A DNA stretch of 64,000 bases from Candidatus Dormiibacterota bacterium (GCA_027313505.1 DAHVDN010000008.1:1-64000), one strand, 5' to 3'; positions 19,421 through 29,641 are shown, counted from the stretch's first letter. Notes: generated by a model not told the origin, from the letters alone. Numbers and translations are program-made.

Positions 19421-20662
19421 ATGCTCTTATCTGTGGAAGCTGGCTCTGGGCTGGGCGCGCGCCCGATCAAGCGCAAGCGGGCCCTCGGTCTGGTGGCGGC
19501 CTCGCATGCGGGCCAGCACATGTATTCAGGGCTGCTGCCGCTCACCTATCCAGCGATCCTTCTGGCATTCCATCTCAATTACGCAACCCTGGGTCTCGCG
19601 GTCGGTCTCATTGGCGTCGTCGGTGGCCTCACCCAGGCCACGGCCGGATACGTGGGACGCCGTGTCGCGGCGCGCTGGATCCTCGGCTCCCAGAACGTGG
19701 TTGTGGGCCTCTGCGCCATCGTGAGCGCCCTGTCTCCGACATATCTTCTCTTCGCCACCGGCCAGGGGCTGGCAACACTGAGTTCGAGCCAGCAGCACCC
19801 GGTCGGCAGCTCGGTGGCCGCTCGTACCTATCCGGAAAGGCGCGGCACGGCTCTGAGCCTGACCACGATCGGAGGCAGTGTCGGATCTTTGGTCATCCCC
19901 ATCCCGGGGGCGCTGATGATTGCCGATTTAGGGTGGCGGCCAGCGCTCCTCATCTTGTCAGCACCGCTTTTCCTAATGGGCGCAATCCTCCTGTTCACCT
20001 TCCCACCGGTTCCCGGCGAAGAAGGACCGCGAAGCTCTTTTCTCCAGCGCCCTCGCCTGCCGCGATTCGACCGAAGCCAGATCATCAATCCACGGGTGGC
20101 CGCTTTTGCGATCCTCGCCGGGACGGTGGCGGCCGGAGGCCGGGGGTTGGGGACTTTGAATGCCTTCATCCCAGTCTTCTTGCGAAATCAAGTTCACCTC
20201 TCGGAGGTGGGGACCGGGGCAATCTTCAACCTGGTCCTGTTGGGAGCAGTGCTCGGCCCTCTGCTCGGTGGATACCTGTCTGACCGCCTGGGCAGGATCC
20301 CGGTGCTTTGGTGCGCCTATGGGCTCTCTGCGGTTGCGGTCTTCCTGTTCGGGTTGGCGACGCACCTGCCCACCCCGTTACTGGCTGCCCTAGCCCTGGC
20401 AGTGGGGCTTGTCGCGTACGTCGAAAACCCCCTGCTCCAGGCTCTTCTAAGTGATAGCGTCACCGCTGCCGGGCAGTCCTCGCTCTTCGGCCTTTACTTC
20501 TCGGTCTCCTACGGAGTTGGGTCTCTCTGGATCATCGGTTTGGGCGAGGCGATCCAGCACCTAGGGTTCGCGGTCGGCTTCGCCATTATGGCGGGCTCCT
20601 ACCTCGGAGCTGCTGCGCTGCTCATCCCCTGCTATCGAGCTCTGAAGGCCAGCCGTGCCTGA
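19421..20662 (+). CDS. MFS transporter
   Basis: ~12 TM; GPLLGGYLSDRLGRIPVLW and GYVGRRVAARWILG MFS-type loop motifs. Confidence 0.88.
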   Translation: MLLSVEAGSGLGARPIKRKRALGLVAASHAGQHMYSGLLPLTYPAILLAFHLNYATLGLAVGLIGVVGGLTQATAGYVGRRVAARWILGSQNVVVGLCAIVSALSPTYLLFATGQGLATLSSSQQHPVGSSVAARTYPERRGTALSLTTIGGSVGSLVIPIPGALMIADLGWRPALLILSAPLFLMGAILLFTFPPVPGEEGPRSSFLQRPRLPRFDRSQIINPRVAAFAILAGTVAAGGRGLGTLNAFIPVFLRNQVHLSEVGTGAIFNLVLLGAVLGPLLGGYLSDRLGRIPVLWCAYGLSAVAVFLFGLATHLPTPLLAALALAVGLVAYVENPLLQALLSDSVTAAGQSSLFGLYFSVSYGVGSLWIIGLGEAIQHLGFAVGFAIMAGSYLGAAALLIPCYRALKASRA

Positions 20663-20909
20663 GCTCCCATTCACTCACGCAGCCGGGAGTCTCCGGGCCC
20701 TTGACACAGCTGCCACCGACGCCAGGTCACTGCTGCGCCGGGCCCACAGGCTCGCTGAGCTGGTGGGCCAGTTAGGTCGGGAGACGGCTGAAGGGCAGGC
20801 GCAGGAGGTGGTGGAAGCGCTTGAACGCATCCTCGCCACCCTTGATGAGAGCCGAGCGGCGGAAAGGCAACGTCTTCGGGGAAGGTTGCGCGGTTCCGAT
20901 GAGCCGTAG
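20655..20909 (+). CDS. Small helical/coiled-coil hypothetical protein
   Basis: GTG start overlaps the MFS stop; heptad-like RRAHRLAELVGQLGRETAEGQAQEVVEALERILATLDESRAAERQRL. Confidence 0.5.
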   Translation: MPELPFTHAAGSLRALDTAATDARSLLRRAHRLAELVGQLGRETAEGQAQEVVEALERILATLDESRAAERQRLRGRLRGSDEP

Positions 20910-21019
20910 GCCGAGTTCCAGGGGCTCAGGCTGACCGCGGAGAGGAGGGAGTTCGGGCTGGTTCGCCACGGCGGGCGGTGGTGGCGGTCATACCCGGACC
21001 AAAGGTGAGCTCACCCTTC

Positions 21020-21658
21020 TCATTCGGAAGAGTCCTCAACAACGCCCTCGGCCGTGGTGTCGGTCAGTCCCGCCCCAGGGCGGCTGGAGGTGGCCCACTG
21101 CTGTAGCCCGTCGAGGCCCGGCCTTCGCTCGGCGATCAGCTCCACCAGCGAATCCGCACTCGCCCGGTCGAGACGCAGTTCCAATCCGTCAGGCACGTTC
21201 TTGGTCATGGCAATCGCCGCACGAGAGCGTCCCCTGGAGAGCTTCTTGATGAGTAGCTCGGAGGCTTCGAGTCGGAAGACCACGATGCGGTGGCCGGGAA
21301 CCGAGACCTGGATTGCGGTCAACGCCGCCCATGGCGCGATCACCGAACAGCCGCGAGAGATCCGGCGAACCCCGTTATCGCCTACATAGACCGCGTTGTG
21401 GGACTGTCCGAAGTAAGAGAGCACTCCAGCCAAAACTGCCCACAACTCGACGACCAAAACCCACACCAAAGATCTGGTCAGCACCGCCATGACCAACCCA
21501 ACCGGAAGCGATAGAAGCGCCAGGGCTCGAGCCGCTAGAGCTGCGGCGCGAGCTCGCTCTCGGGCCGACGGCCTGATCCGATACTCCGGTCCGTCGCCAC
21601 CGTAGTCTCGCGGCCCGACCGCACCTCCAACGTTGGCGCCTGAGGTCATGCGGTTCAT
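21020..21658 (-). CDS. Membrane protein with PH-like C-terminal domain, hypothetical
   Basis: Two adjacent TM helices (ALALLSLPVGLVMAVLTRSLVWVLVVELWAVLAGVLSYF) then a beta-rich domain. Confidence 0.6.
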   Translation of the reverse strand: MNRMTSGANVGGAVGPRDYGGDGPEYRIRPSARERARAAALAARALALLSLPVGLVMAVLTRSLVWVLVVELWAVLAGVLSYFGQSHNAVYVGDNGVRRISRGCSVIAPWAALTAIQVSVPGHRIVVFRLEASELLIKKLSRGRSRAAIAMTKNVPDGLELRLDRASADSLVELIAERRPGLDGLQQWATSSRPGAGLTDTTAEGVVEDSSE

Positions 21659-21749
21659 CCTATTCGTAATGCTGGCCCTTCGACCGGCCCGCACGGGCAG
21701 ACTTGCGGTCGACCGAACTTTATCGGCGGAAGGCGGCCCCACAGCGGGC

Positions 21750-22700
21750 CTACAAGTGAACTGCACCAATTGCCTTGGAGCGATCGCTAGCACCGGAGGG
21801 CTGGCTGCGGCGGGCCGCTCCGGCGAGCCAGCCGGCGGAGAGCAACCCCGTGGCGAGCACCGGTAGGACGAAGGGATGACCGCCATCCGTCCTGCGAAAG
21901 CTATTTAGGCGCCGGTCCATACCCAAAAGCGCGAGGCAGCCGATAGCACCTGTACGAGCCAACGACCGCCCCTCCTTGGGGGTGGTCACCACCACGAGAA
22001 CCATCCCGGCCGCAAGGGAGAGGTGGGTCCCGTTCCGGGTAGCTCTGAGACCTAGAATCACAGGGAGGTTGCGGCGGCCGGCGACTTTGTCACGGGCTAT
22101 GTCCGGTCCAGAGTTCGCAAGATGGAGCCCGAAGCCCAGGAGCCCGGCGATTGCGGTCATCCACACACCCCGCTCGGCCCTCGCCCGCACCGCGGTGGTC
22201 CCAGTCCAGGGCACTGTCATGATCCCCGACACGAAGGGGAGCCAGGAGAGCGGAGTCCGACTGAGGCCGGCGTCGTAGCTCCAGCCGCTCGCCAGTCCCA
22301 GGCCCATCACCGAGAGGGTGGAACGGCCACATCGTTTCGCTACCGCCAGAGCCGCGAACCCCGTCGCAAGCGCGAAAACCAGTGCGGCCGAAGGGGATAC
22401 CTGACGGCGAACTATCGGTTTGTAAGTCTGATGGACGGAGTCCGCTCCACGATCGAAGTAGTCGTTCAGGCTGCCCGTGCTGATCTGGGCCAAGAACATT
22501 GCGGCCGCGGCGCGAGCCAGACGAACCCGGGTCTCGCCCTGGGACAACCCCTGCCTGCTGGCGGCACTCCATCCTGCCATCACCGTGAGCGCAGTGCACG
22601 CCGCAGCCGGCCCTAGGTGGGCGAGCCGCAAAAGGCCTCCGAAAAACCTGGCCCCCCTCCGGTTTGTCATGCTCATGGGGTGACCCGAAATTCCAACCAA
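21750..22700 (-). CDS. UbiA-family prenyltransferase
   Basis: NDYFDRGADSVHQTYKPIVRRQVSP (NDxxDxxxD-type motif), multiple TM, SGPDIARDKVAGRRNLPVILGLRAT second Asp motif. Confidence 0.88.
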   Translation of the reverse strand: MVGISGHPMSMTNRRGARFFGGLLRLAHLGPAAACTALTVMAGWSAASRQGLSQGETRVRLARAAAAMFLAQISTGSLNDYFDRGADSVHQTYKPIVRRQVSPSAALVFALATGFAALAVAKRCGRSTLSVMGLGLASGWSYDAGLSRTPLSWLPFVSGIMTVPWTGTTAVRARAERGVWMTAIAGLLGFGLHLANSGPDIARDKVAGRRNLPVILGLRATRNGTHLSLAAGMVLVVVTTPKEGRSLARTGAIGCLALLGMDRRLNSFRRTDGGHPFVLPVLATGLLSAGWLAGAARRSQPSGASDRSKAIGAVHL

Positions 22701-22711
22701 AGAGCTCCTCG

Positions 22712-23779
22712 ATGAACCCGTCGGCCACGCGCATCATGGCCGCCACCCGCAAGGAACTCTCCGACGCCGCACCGGTGTGGTTCATGAGACAGGCGGGGAG
22801 GTCCCTGTCTCAGTACCGCTTGCTGCGCCAACGTATGACCCTCCTGGAGATGGTCCGAGATCCTGCGGTGTGCTGCGAGGTCACCTGCATGCCGGTCGAT
22901 CTATTGGGTGTGGATGCGGCGGTCCTGTTCGCGGATATCATGCTGCCCCTTGAGGGGATGGGGGTCCCTTTCCAAATGGAGGATGGAGTCGGCCCTGTGG
23001 TCACCGACCCCCTACGGACGCAACTCCAGATCGATCGACTTCGGGTGGTGTCGCCAGAGGAGGCGACACCATATCTGTTCGAAGCCATCGGTCTGGCGCG
23101 ACGGGCGCTGGGACAAAGGGCTGCCCTCATCGGGTTTGGGCCCTCCCCTTTCACCTTGGCCTGCTATCTGGTTGAGGGCAAAGGTTCCCGCGACTTCCCC
23201 CACGTCAGGGCACTCATGTATGGGCAACCAAGGCTCTGGCACCAGCTGATGGGCACGCTTACTGAGGTGCTGGCCAGGTATCTCGTCGCCCAGATCGAAG
23301 CCGGTGCGCAGCTGGTTCAGGTCTTCGACAGTTGGGCGGGCATTCTGGACGCACAGGCGTATCGAGACTCGGTTGCGCCCCACCTTCGGCGGCTGTTCGC
23401 AAGGTTGGAGCCATCGGCGCCGGCAATCTATTTCTCCACCGGATCGACCCACCTTTTGGGCGCAATCGCTGAGGTGGGCGCCGCCGGGATCTCCGTGGAT
23501 TGGAGGCTGTCCTTGGCCGAGGCATGGAGCCAGATCGGACCGGATTTCTTCTTGCAGGGCAATCTCGATCCCGCCCTGGTCCTTGGCCCCTGGGAAGTGC
23601 TGGAGCGCGGCGCTATGGCCGTGCTCGAAGGTGCCGCTGGGCGACCGGGTCACATTTTCAACCTCGGACACGGGGTCCTTCCAGAGTCGGATCCCGGCCA
23701 ACTCCGGCGGCTTGTCGAATTCGTCCACGAATTCGACCCCAAGTTGGTCCAACCGCTCAGGGACCGAGGTCAGGGTTGA
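22712..23779 (+). CDS. hemE: Uroporphyrinogen decarboxylase
   Basis: APVWFMRQAGRSLSQYRLLRQ; GFGPSPFTLACYLVEG; QVFDSWAG; FNLGHGVLPESDP. Confidence 0.96.
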   Translation: MNPSATRIMAATRKELSDAAPVWFMRQAGRSLSQYRLLRQRMTLLEMVRDPAVCCEVTCMPVDLLGVDAAVLFADIMLPLEGMGVPFQMEDGVGPVVTDPLRTQLQIDRLRVVSPEEATPYLFEAIGLARRALGQRAALIGFGPSPFTLACYLVEGKGSRDFPHVRALMYGQPRLWHQLMGTLTEVLARYLVAQIEAGAQLVQVFDSWAGILDAQAYRDSVAPHLRRLFARLEPSAPAIYFSTGSTHLLGAIAEVGAAGISVDWRLSLAEAWSQIGPDFFLQGNLDPALVLGPWEVLERGAMAVLEGAAGRPGHIFNLGHGVLPESDPGQLRRLVEFVHEFDPKLVQPLRDRGQG

Positions 23780-23841
23780 CCGCCAAGCCCTAAATGGGTT
23801 ACCTTCGCCGCTCGTAACGGTCGCGCTATGTGGGAGGACGT

Positions 23842-24819
23842 ATGCGCGGAGCCCGATTAATTGGGCGTGTCTGGCTTGCGGCTGCGATGGCGGGTGTGGT
23901 TTGGGTATCGGCAGTTGCCGGACCCGGGCCGTTGGCGTCCGCCAAGCAGGGCATGTCGGTCGACCAGGCCAAGCTGACCGCCCTACTCAACCAGCTGCAG
24001 GCCCAGGGGGATCTGGCGGCCAGGAGCAAGGTGATGGCCCTGCTGGTGAAGATTGAAGCTGAACAGACCTATGTCAATCAGCTGAATCACACCCTGGCGG
24101 CAGATCAGGCAACAGCCTCAGCCCTTAATGAGCAGATGGTTGGAGATCGCAACGCTCTGGTCAGCCTGGTGAGCACAGCGTATGTCGACGGCAACGGAAG
24201 TCAAGCAGTCGCGGAGGCCCTGGCAGCGCCGAACATCTCTCAGTTCCTCAGCAGCTCAACGCTTCCTGCCGCCATCGCTTCCCAAGTTGGGAACCTGGTT
24301 GGCAGCATTCAGCACGACCAACAGGTCGTGGCGGCCGACACCAGCCAGCTCACAGCGGATGAGAACCAGGCGATGTCCGCCCAGCAGCAGTTGGGAGCAC
24401 AATCCCAGCAACTGCTATCAGAGCTGACCACCCCTCGACCCGTTTTCGCCGCGGCAGTTGGAGCTGGCAGTGGCGGGAGTTGGTCCTTCGCGTTCGGGGA
24501 TTGCACCTGGTACGTGGCGACCCAGCGCAAGGTCACCTGGGGTGGAAATGCGGACCAATGGTGGGCTGGCGCGGCCGCCGCTGGGTACCTGGAGGGTCAG
24601 GTTCCAACGGTGGGGTCGATCGTTGTCTGGGGACCGTACGTTCCCGGTGAGAGCTACGGATACGGCCACGTCGCCTATGTCGAGGCGGTACAGGGCACCC
24701 AGTTCGAGGTTTCGGAGATGAACTTCAGTGGCGTCCCGGGGGGCGGGTGGGACAGAGTCGATTACAGATGGGTCCAAGATGGCGCAGGGTACCTGGGTTT
24801 CATATACGGCCCGGGTTGA
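23842..24819 (+). CDS. Secreted coiled-coil + CHAP-domain peptidoglycan hydrolase
   Basis: Signal peptide, coiled coil, then FGDCTWYVATQRKVTWGGNADQWW...GHVAYVEAV. Confidence 0.86.
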   Translation: MRGARLIGRVWLAAAMAGVVWVSAVAGPGPLASAKQGMSVDQAKLTALLNQLQAQGDLAARSKVMALLVKIEAEQTYVNQLNHTLAADQATASALNEQMVGDRNALVSLVSTAYVDGNGSQAVAEALAAPNISQFLSSSTLPAAIASQVGNLVGSIQHDQQVVAADTSQLTADENQAMSAQQQLGAQSQQLLSELTTPRPVFAAAVGAGSGGSWSFAFGDCTWYVATQRKVTWGGNADQWWAGAAAAGYLEGQVPTVGSIVVWGPYVPGESYGYGHVAYVEAVQGTQFEVSEMNFSGVPGGGWDRVDYRWVQDGAGYLGFIYGPG

Positions 24820-25414
24820 GCTGAGCCTGAGGCCTGAGGCCTCAGCTCAGCCCGCCTCGCTGCCGTTGCTAGCCAGCCGCCTCAGGTGGATACTTGCCGC
24901 CTTTGTGGTCCTATTGGTGGCCCCTATCCTCAGTGTTGTCGCCACTCAGAGCACCCAGGGCCCCACCCCCGCAGCTCCGGCAGCGATCAGCCTCCTCGCG
25001 GGGCAGGCGCGCAACATCCTGTCCCCCACGAGCTACGAGGTCACGATGCCTCTTCAGGAGGCGCAGGTGACCCCCCCGCCGACCCCTGTACCGGCCGCGG
25101 CGAGCTCGCCGTATGGGAGCTCGTTTTGGAAGCCCGTGGCGGAGCCGCCCGTCGGAACGATCAAGCAGATCATCTGGGCGGCAGGACAGAAATACAATGT
25201 CTCCTACACTTGGCTGCTCTCCGTGGCCCAGTGTGAATCGGGGCTGAACCCGACCGATGTCAATCGCTCATCGGGGGCCAGCGGGCTCTTTCAGTTCATG
25301 CCGGCTACCTTCTATGGTCACGGGGGGACCGACATATGGGACCCCACGCAGCAGGCCAACATCGCAGCCAAGATGTTCTCGATTGGTGAGTCATCGGAGT
25401 GGGTCTGCAAGTAG
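24779..25414 (+). CDS. Lytic transglycosylase-like (SLT-domain) protein
   Basis: TM then IKQIIWAAGQKYNVSYTWLLSVAQCESGLNPTDVNRSSGASGLFQFMPATF; catalytic-type Glu in QCESGLNP. Start uncertain. Confidence 0.83.
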   Translation: MAQGTWVSYTARVELSLRPEASAQPASLPLLASRLRWILAAFVVLLVAPILSVVATQSTQGPTPAAPAAISLLAGQARNILSPTSYEVTMPLQEAQVTPPPTPVPAAASSPYGSSFWKPVAEPPVGTIKQIIWAAGQKYNVSYTWLLSVAQCESGLNPTDVNRSSGASGLFQFMPATFYGHGGTDIWDPTQQANIAAKMFSIGESSEWVCK

Positions 25415-25653
25415 ACTGAGCTGAGGTGGAATTCCTCGCCCGGCTCTTGCTCAGCCGCCGTTGGCAGGACTCCCGGCTACGACACGAGGCAGCCGGGGTA
25501 ATGATGCTGGTTGGGTCATTTTTTGGGCACCAGCCACCCCATATCGAGCCGCTACCCACGGTGATCGGTACTGCTCTGGACAAGGAGCCTGACCTCGATG
25601 GTCCGAAGGTCTCACCGCCAGGCGACGCCTGACCAGTCACTTAGAATCGATCT

Positions 25654-26829
25654 GTGAGCACTGCGGTCGGAGATCCGGATGGGCCTGACCTGCTGGCCTG
25701 GCTGCGCCAGCGTCGCCAAACCTGGGAGGAGGCTCTTGAGGAGTTGGTGCGCATTGAGTCCCCGAGCGGGGACTCAGAGCGGATTGGCGCCTGTGACAGC
25801 TGGGTGGCGGACCGTGCCCGGGAGTGGTTGGCCCCAGATCAAACCGAGTTCCTCTGGGGGGATGGGGTACCCCAGCTGAGAGCACGGGTCCGAGGGAGTG
25901 GAGGAGCTACCGTGCTCCTCCTTTGTCACCTCGACACCGTCTGGTCGCTCGGCTCCTACCAGCCGCTTTTCTCAGTTGGGGATGGTGTTGCCCGAGGCCC
26001 CGGAGTCTTCGATATGAAGGGCGGAGTTGTGATCGGTCTGGCGGCCCTGGCCGCGCTCCGAGCTCTCGGAGGTCCGCACCCAAACGTCACCCTCTTGTGT
26101 ACCGGGGATGAGGAGGTGGGGAGTGCCGCTTCCCGGCCGCTGATCGAGGCCGAAGCGCTCGGCAGCTCAGCGGTTCTGGTGCTGGAGGCTCCCTCCGGCG
26201 CCGCGGTCAAGGTGGCTCGCAAGGGCGTCGGAACCTACTCCCTGCACCTCCAAGGAAGGGCCGCGCACGCTGGTCTGGAGCCTGAACGTGGGGTCAACTC
26301 CGTAGTCGAGCTAGCCGCCTTGGTTGGTCGCGTCGCCGAGCTAGCCCGCCCTGAGGTCGGAACCACAGTTACCCCGACGGTCTTCATCGGCGGAGAACGG
26401 ACCAATGTGGTCCCGGCCACGGCTGAGTTGCGCATCGACGTGCGCTTCGGCACCAAGGCCGAGGCGGACCGGGTGGACCTTGGAATTCGTGCGCTGAGAC
26501 CATCACATCCGGATGCGACATTGAGAGTCGAGGGCGGCCCGAATCGCCCACCGCTTGAGGACGCAGCGTCCGCGGCACTCTTCTCCCTGGCCCGCTCCGT
26601 GGCTGAGAGCATAGGAATGGGGCCGCTTCAAGGCGCCTCGGTGGGAGGCGGCAGCGATGGAAACTTCACGGCCGCGTTGGGCATCCCGACCCTGGACGGA
26701 TTGGGAATCGTCGGAGGAAATGCCCACGCCGCGGGTGAATGGGCGGACTTGACTTCCATACCCGATCGGGCAGCGCTGCTAGCAGGCTGCCTGCAATCAC
26801 TTGTTTCAGGAGTGCCGAATGAGACTTGA
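25654..26829 (+). CDS. M20 family metallopeptidase (carboxypeptidase-like)
   Basis: LLLCHLDTVW, GPGVFDMKGGV, CTGDEEVGSAASRPLIE, GRAAHAGLEPERGVNSV. Confidence 0.93.
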   Translation: MSTAVGDPDGPDLLAWLRQRRQTWEEALEELVRIESPSGDSERIGACDSWVADRAREWLAPDQTEFLWGDGVPQLRARVRGSGGATVLLLCHLDTVWSLGSYQPLFSVGDGVARGPGVFDMKGGVVIGLAALAALRALGGPHPNVTLLCTGDEEVGSAASRPLIEAEALGSSAVLVLEAPSGAAVKVARKGVGTYSLHLQGRAAHAGLEPERGVNSVVELAALVGRVAELARPEVGTTVTPTVFIGGERTNVVPATAELRIDVRFGTKAEADRVDLGIRALRPSHPDATLRVEGGPNRPPLEDAASAALFSLARSVAESIGMGPLQGASVGGGSDGNFTAALGIPTLDGLGIVGGNAHAAGEWADLTSIPDRAALLAGCLQSLVSGVPNET

Positions 26830-27952
26830 GGCGTTGCCGTCTACTCGTATCGAGCGGGCCCGACTGCGGGTGGTGTCCCTGCCTTTGGTCTCCCCGTTCA
26901 CGACCAGCTTCGGTACGCAAACGGAACGCCGAGCGTTGATGGTCGAGCTCTTCGGAGAGGGCCTGATTGGGATTGGCGAATGCGCCGCCGGTGTCGACCC
27001 TGGCTACTCGTCGGAGACCTACCTCACTGCCATGGAGGCGCTACGCCGGCACATCCTGCCTTCAATCCTGGGCCGTGAGAAGGCCGACCTCCTCGCCCAG
27101 GTCAAACGCTGGGAGTGGGTGAGGGGGCACAACATGGCCAAGGCAGCGGTTGAGATGGCCCTTTTGGATAAATTGGGTCAGGCTGCCGATCTCAGCCTGA
27201 GCGTCATTCTGGGTGGGGAAAAGGAAAGAATCGCGTGTGGGGTCAGTATCGGGATCCAGACTTCGGTAGAGGCTACCCTCGACGTCATCGAGGGCTACCT
27301 GACCCGGGGCTATCAGAGGATCAAGCTCAAGTGCAAGCCTGGGTACGACCTACAGCTCGCGGAGGCGGTGCGCTCAAGATTCCCGAGTACTCCGGTGATG
27401 TTGGACGCCAATAGTGCCTACAGCCTCGACGACCTCCCGCGGCTGCGTGAGCTGGATCGGTTCAATCTGATGATGATTGAGCAGCCACTTGCCCACGACG
27501 ACCTAATCGACCACGCGGCGCTGCAAGCTCAGATCGAGACTCCGGTGTGCCTCGACGAGAGCGTGGAGTCTCTGGCGGATCTTCGGGCCGCGCTCCGGCT
27601 GCAATCGGGCCGCATCCTCAACATCAAGGCAGGGAGGGTTGCAGGTCTCATCCCCGCCGTCGAGATCCACGATCACTGTCTGGCGGCCGGCTGGCCGGTC
27701 TGGTGCGGCGGGATGCTGGAGACGGGCGTGGGTCGGGCGGCCAATCTGGCACTTGCCTCACTGCCGGGCTTCACACTGCCGGGCGATACCTCAGCCAGTG
27801 ACCGGTACTTCAGCAGGGACCTGCTAACCGAGCCATTCACCCTTGCGGCCGACGGCACCATGGCAGTCCCCACCGGTCCGGGGCTCGGAGTGAACCTGGA
27901 CCGCGATCGACTGGACGAGGCGACCATCCACCTTGAAGAGGTCAGCCTTTGA
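26819..27952 (+). CDS. menC: o-Succinylbenzoate synthase / enolase superfamily
   Basis: PFTTSFGTQTERRALMVEL, KLKCKPGYD, MLDANSAYSLDDLPRL, IEQPLAHDDLIDHAALQ, CLDESVESL, NIKAGRVAG. ATGA overlap with upstream gene. Confidence 0.92.
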   Translation: MRLEALPSTRIERARLRVVSLPLVSPFTTSFGTQTERRALMVELFGEGLIGIGECAAGVDPGYSSETYLTAMEALRRHILPSILGREKADLLAQVKRWEWVRGHNMAKAAVEMALLDKLGQAADLSLSVILGGEKERIACGVSIGIQTSVEATLDVIEGYLTRGYQRIKLKCKPGYDLQLAEAVRSRFPSTPVMLDANSAYSLDDLPRLRELDRFNLMMIEQPLAHDDLIDHAALQAQIETPVCLDESVESLADLRAALRLQSGRILNIKAGRVAGLIPAVEIHDHCLAAGWPVWCGGMLETGVGRAANLALASLPGFTLPGDTSASDRYFSRDLLTEPFTLAADGTMAVPTGPGLGVNLDRDRLDEATIHLEEVSL

Positions 27953-28034
27953 GGGAGGTGTACAGGAGTAGGGCGAAGCGCTGCTCTCCTACGACTCGTA
28001 GGCATATGCGCTCGATGCGCCACCGTTGTCCGCG

Positions 28035-28676
28035 ATGAGCAGCGTGGTGGTGGTCGGCGATCCTGACTTCGTCCTCCGGACTCGACAGCTCTTGCCGAAC
28101 TTCCAGGTGCTCGGGATCACCGACGACGCGGAATTGGGTGATCCTGTGACGAGCATCACCACGATCCGGCGGCTCATAGAGACCTCCCGCCCGCCTGAGG
28201 CCGTGGTGTGCTCGGGCGCTCCGGGATTCACCCTACTCAGTCAGTTAACCCACTTCTCCGCCAGCAGATGCTTCGTCTGCCCCACTCCTGCGGCGGGCTG
28301 GCCGCCGGCCACCCTCCAATGGATCACAGAGGCGACCGGGATGACCCTGATCTCCTCCCTCGACTCACTTCCGGCGGCGATGCTCGGGCGGGGGACGGTT
28401 TCCCCAGCAGGCGCGTCCGACCCGCCGGGCCAGGCGTCCACCGCCTTAGCCCCAGCGGCGCAGCCCGACTCCGTGAGCGCCCCGAGGGGCGACCGCAGCT
28501 ACGAGTGGGCGGAAGCGACTCCTGTCCAGGTACCGCCACCGCCGGTCTCTCTGGACCGGGAACCTGCGCCCACCTTGCCGCAAATCATTGATGCAGGGCC
28601 GGGTCCCGCGCAACCCCAGACGGCCTACCTGCCCACCGACATTCTCAGGCCGCTGCGGCCTCGTTCGGGCTCATAG
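28035..28676 (+). CDS. Hypothetical protein with receiver-like N-terminal fold and Pro-rich C-tail
   Basis: SSVVVVGDPDFVLRTRQLLPNFQVLGITDDAELG... then a Pro-rich region; ends 3 nt before next ORF. Confidence 0.5.
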   Translation: MSSVVVVGDPDFVLRTRQLLPNFQVLGITDDAELGDPVTSITTIRRLIETSRPPEAVVCSGAPGFTLLSQLTHFSASRCFVCPTPAAGWPPATLQWITEATGMTLISSLDSLPAAMLGRGTVSPAGASDPPGQASTALAPAAQPDSVSAPRGDRSYEWAEATPVQVPPPPVSLDREPAPTLPQIIDAGPGPAQPQTAYLPTDILRPLRPRSGS

Positions 28677-28679
28677 GCC

Positions 28680-29087
28680 GTGCCCAGCATGCCTCTCCGG
28701 CGCCGGTCATCCCATTCGGAGCTCCTGAGTCGCGCCCGATCCGAGGTACAGCGAGCGCTGTCGGTGCTCGATGACGCGGCCATGACGGGGAACCTGGCTC
28801 GCCTGGGACAAGCGTTTGCCGGTGACGCCCTGAGTGAGGTGAGGTCTCGATTCAGCGCCTACCAGATGGCAGGGATACAGGTGAGCCCGTTTCGAGAGTC
28901 CCTGCATCTTGAGATGCTCCAGGACAAGAGCTCTGGCTCGACGCGCGCGCGGGTGAGGTATCGTGATCGGACGAGCTTCCTTTGCGCCGGTGCCCAACCG
29001 ACGACCGCGAACGACCCCGTCCAGCTCGTGGTGTCGCTGGACACCACCCAAGACCCGTGGAAAGTGGTGTCGGTGTTGGAGGAGTGA
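28680..29087 (+). CDS. Hypothetical protein, NTF2/Tim44-like size and layout
   Basis: 135 aa, strand-consistent; RARVRYRDRTSFLCAG...LVVSLDTTQDPWKVVSVLEE beta-rich ending. Confidence 0.5.
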   Translation: MPSMPLRRRSSHSELLSRARSEVQRALSVLDDAAMTGNLARLGQAFAGDALSEVRSRFSAYQMAGIQVSPFRESLHLEMLQDKSSGSTRARVRYRDRTSFLCAGAQPTTANDPVQLVVSLDTTQDPWKVVSVLEE

Positions 29088-29149
29088 GAGATTGAGGCGG
29101 CTCATTCCAGCGTGCTACGCTGGAAGTCGGATAGGGACCGACCGAGGAC

Positions 29150-29641
29150 ATGAGGGGGCTCGACGGATTTGATCAGGATGTTGTATTGAGTCAGACGCCA
29201 CCAGTAGACCCCGGCGATGGCGGCCCTGCCGAGGAGGAGTCCATCTCCCAGGCCGAATCGGCAGATGAGGAGATCATCCTGGTTGAGGAGGGAGATCTCG
29301 ATGACGAGATCCCCGAGGCGGAGGTGGTAGTGGCGGCGCGTCCGGCTCCCAGATCCTCCCCGCCACGACCGTGGGGCGGTAACCGAGGCAACGTGTCTCA
29401 GGAGGACCTCTCCCCTGAGGAATTGACTCCCGAGATGCGGTGGCCACCGGGCACCTGGGTCAAGGTCAACGACATAATCCGTCACAGTACCGGAGAGCCG
29501 ATTGGGTCTTTGGCCGTTGGCGACATTGGTCAGGTGACGGCCGCGCTGTCCCAGACCCTGGTGGTGCTCTTTCCCACCCGTGACAATCGCCGCGAGGTGG
29601 TCCACATCGACTCCATTGAGGCGGTCGACCCACCCGGCTAG
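29150..29641 (+). CDS. Hypothetical acidic protein
   Basis: Acidic N-terminal half; C-terminal domain WPPGTWVKVNDIIRHSTGEPIGSLAVGDIGQVTAALSQTLVVLFPT. Confidence 0.5.
   Translation: MRGLDGFDQDVVLSQTPPVDPGDGGPAEEESISQAESADEEIILVEEGDLDDEIPEAEVVVAARPAPRSSPPRPWGGNRGNVSQEDLSPEELTPEMRWPPGTWVKVNDIIRHSTGEPIGSLAVGDIGQVTAALSQTLVVLFPTRDNRREVVHIDSIEAVDPPG

Noticed and set aside
25426-25632. 68-aa ORF between transglycosylase and M20 peptidase
   Set aside because: Strand-consistent but no recognisable features; not enough evidence to call.
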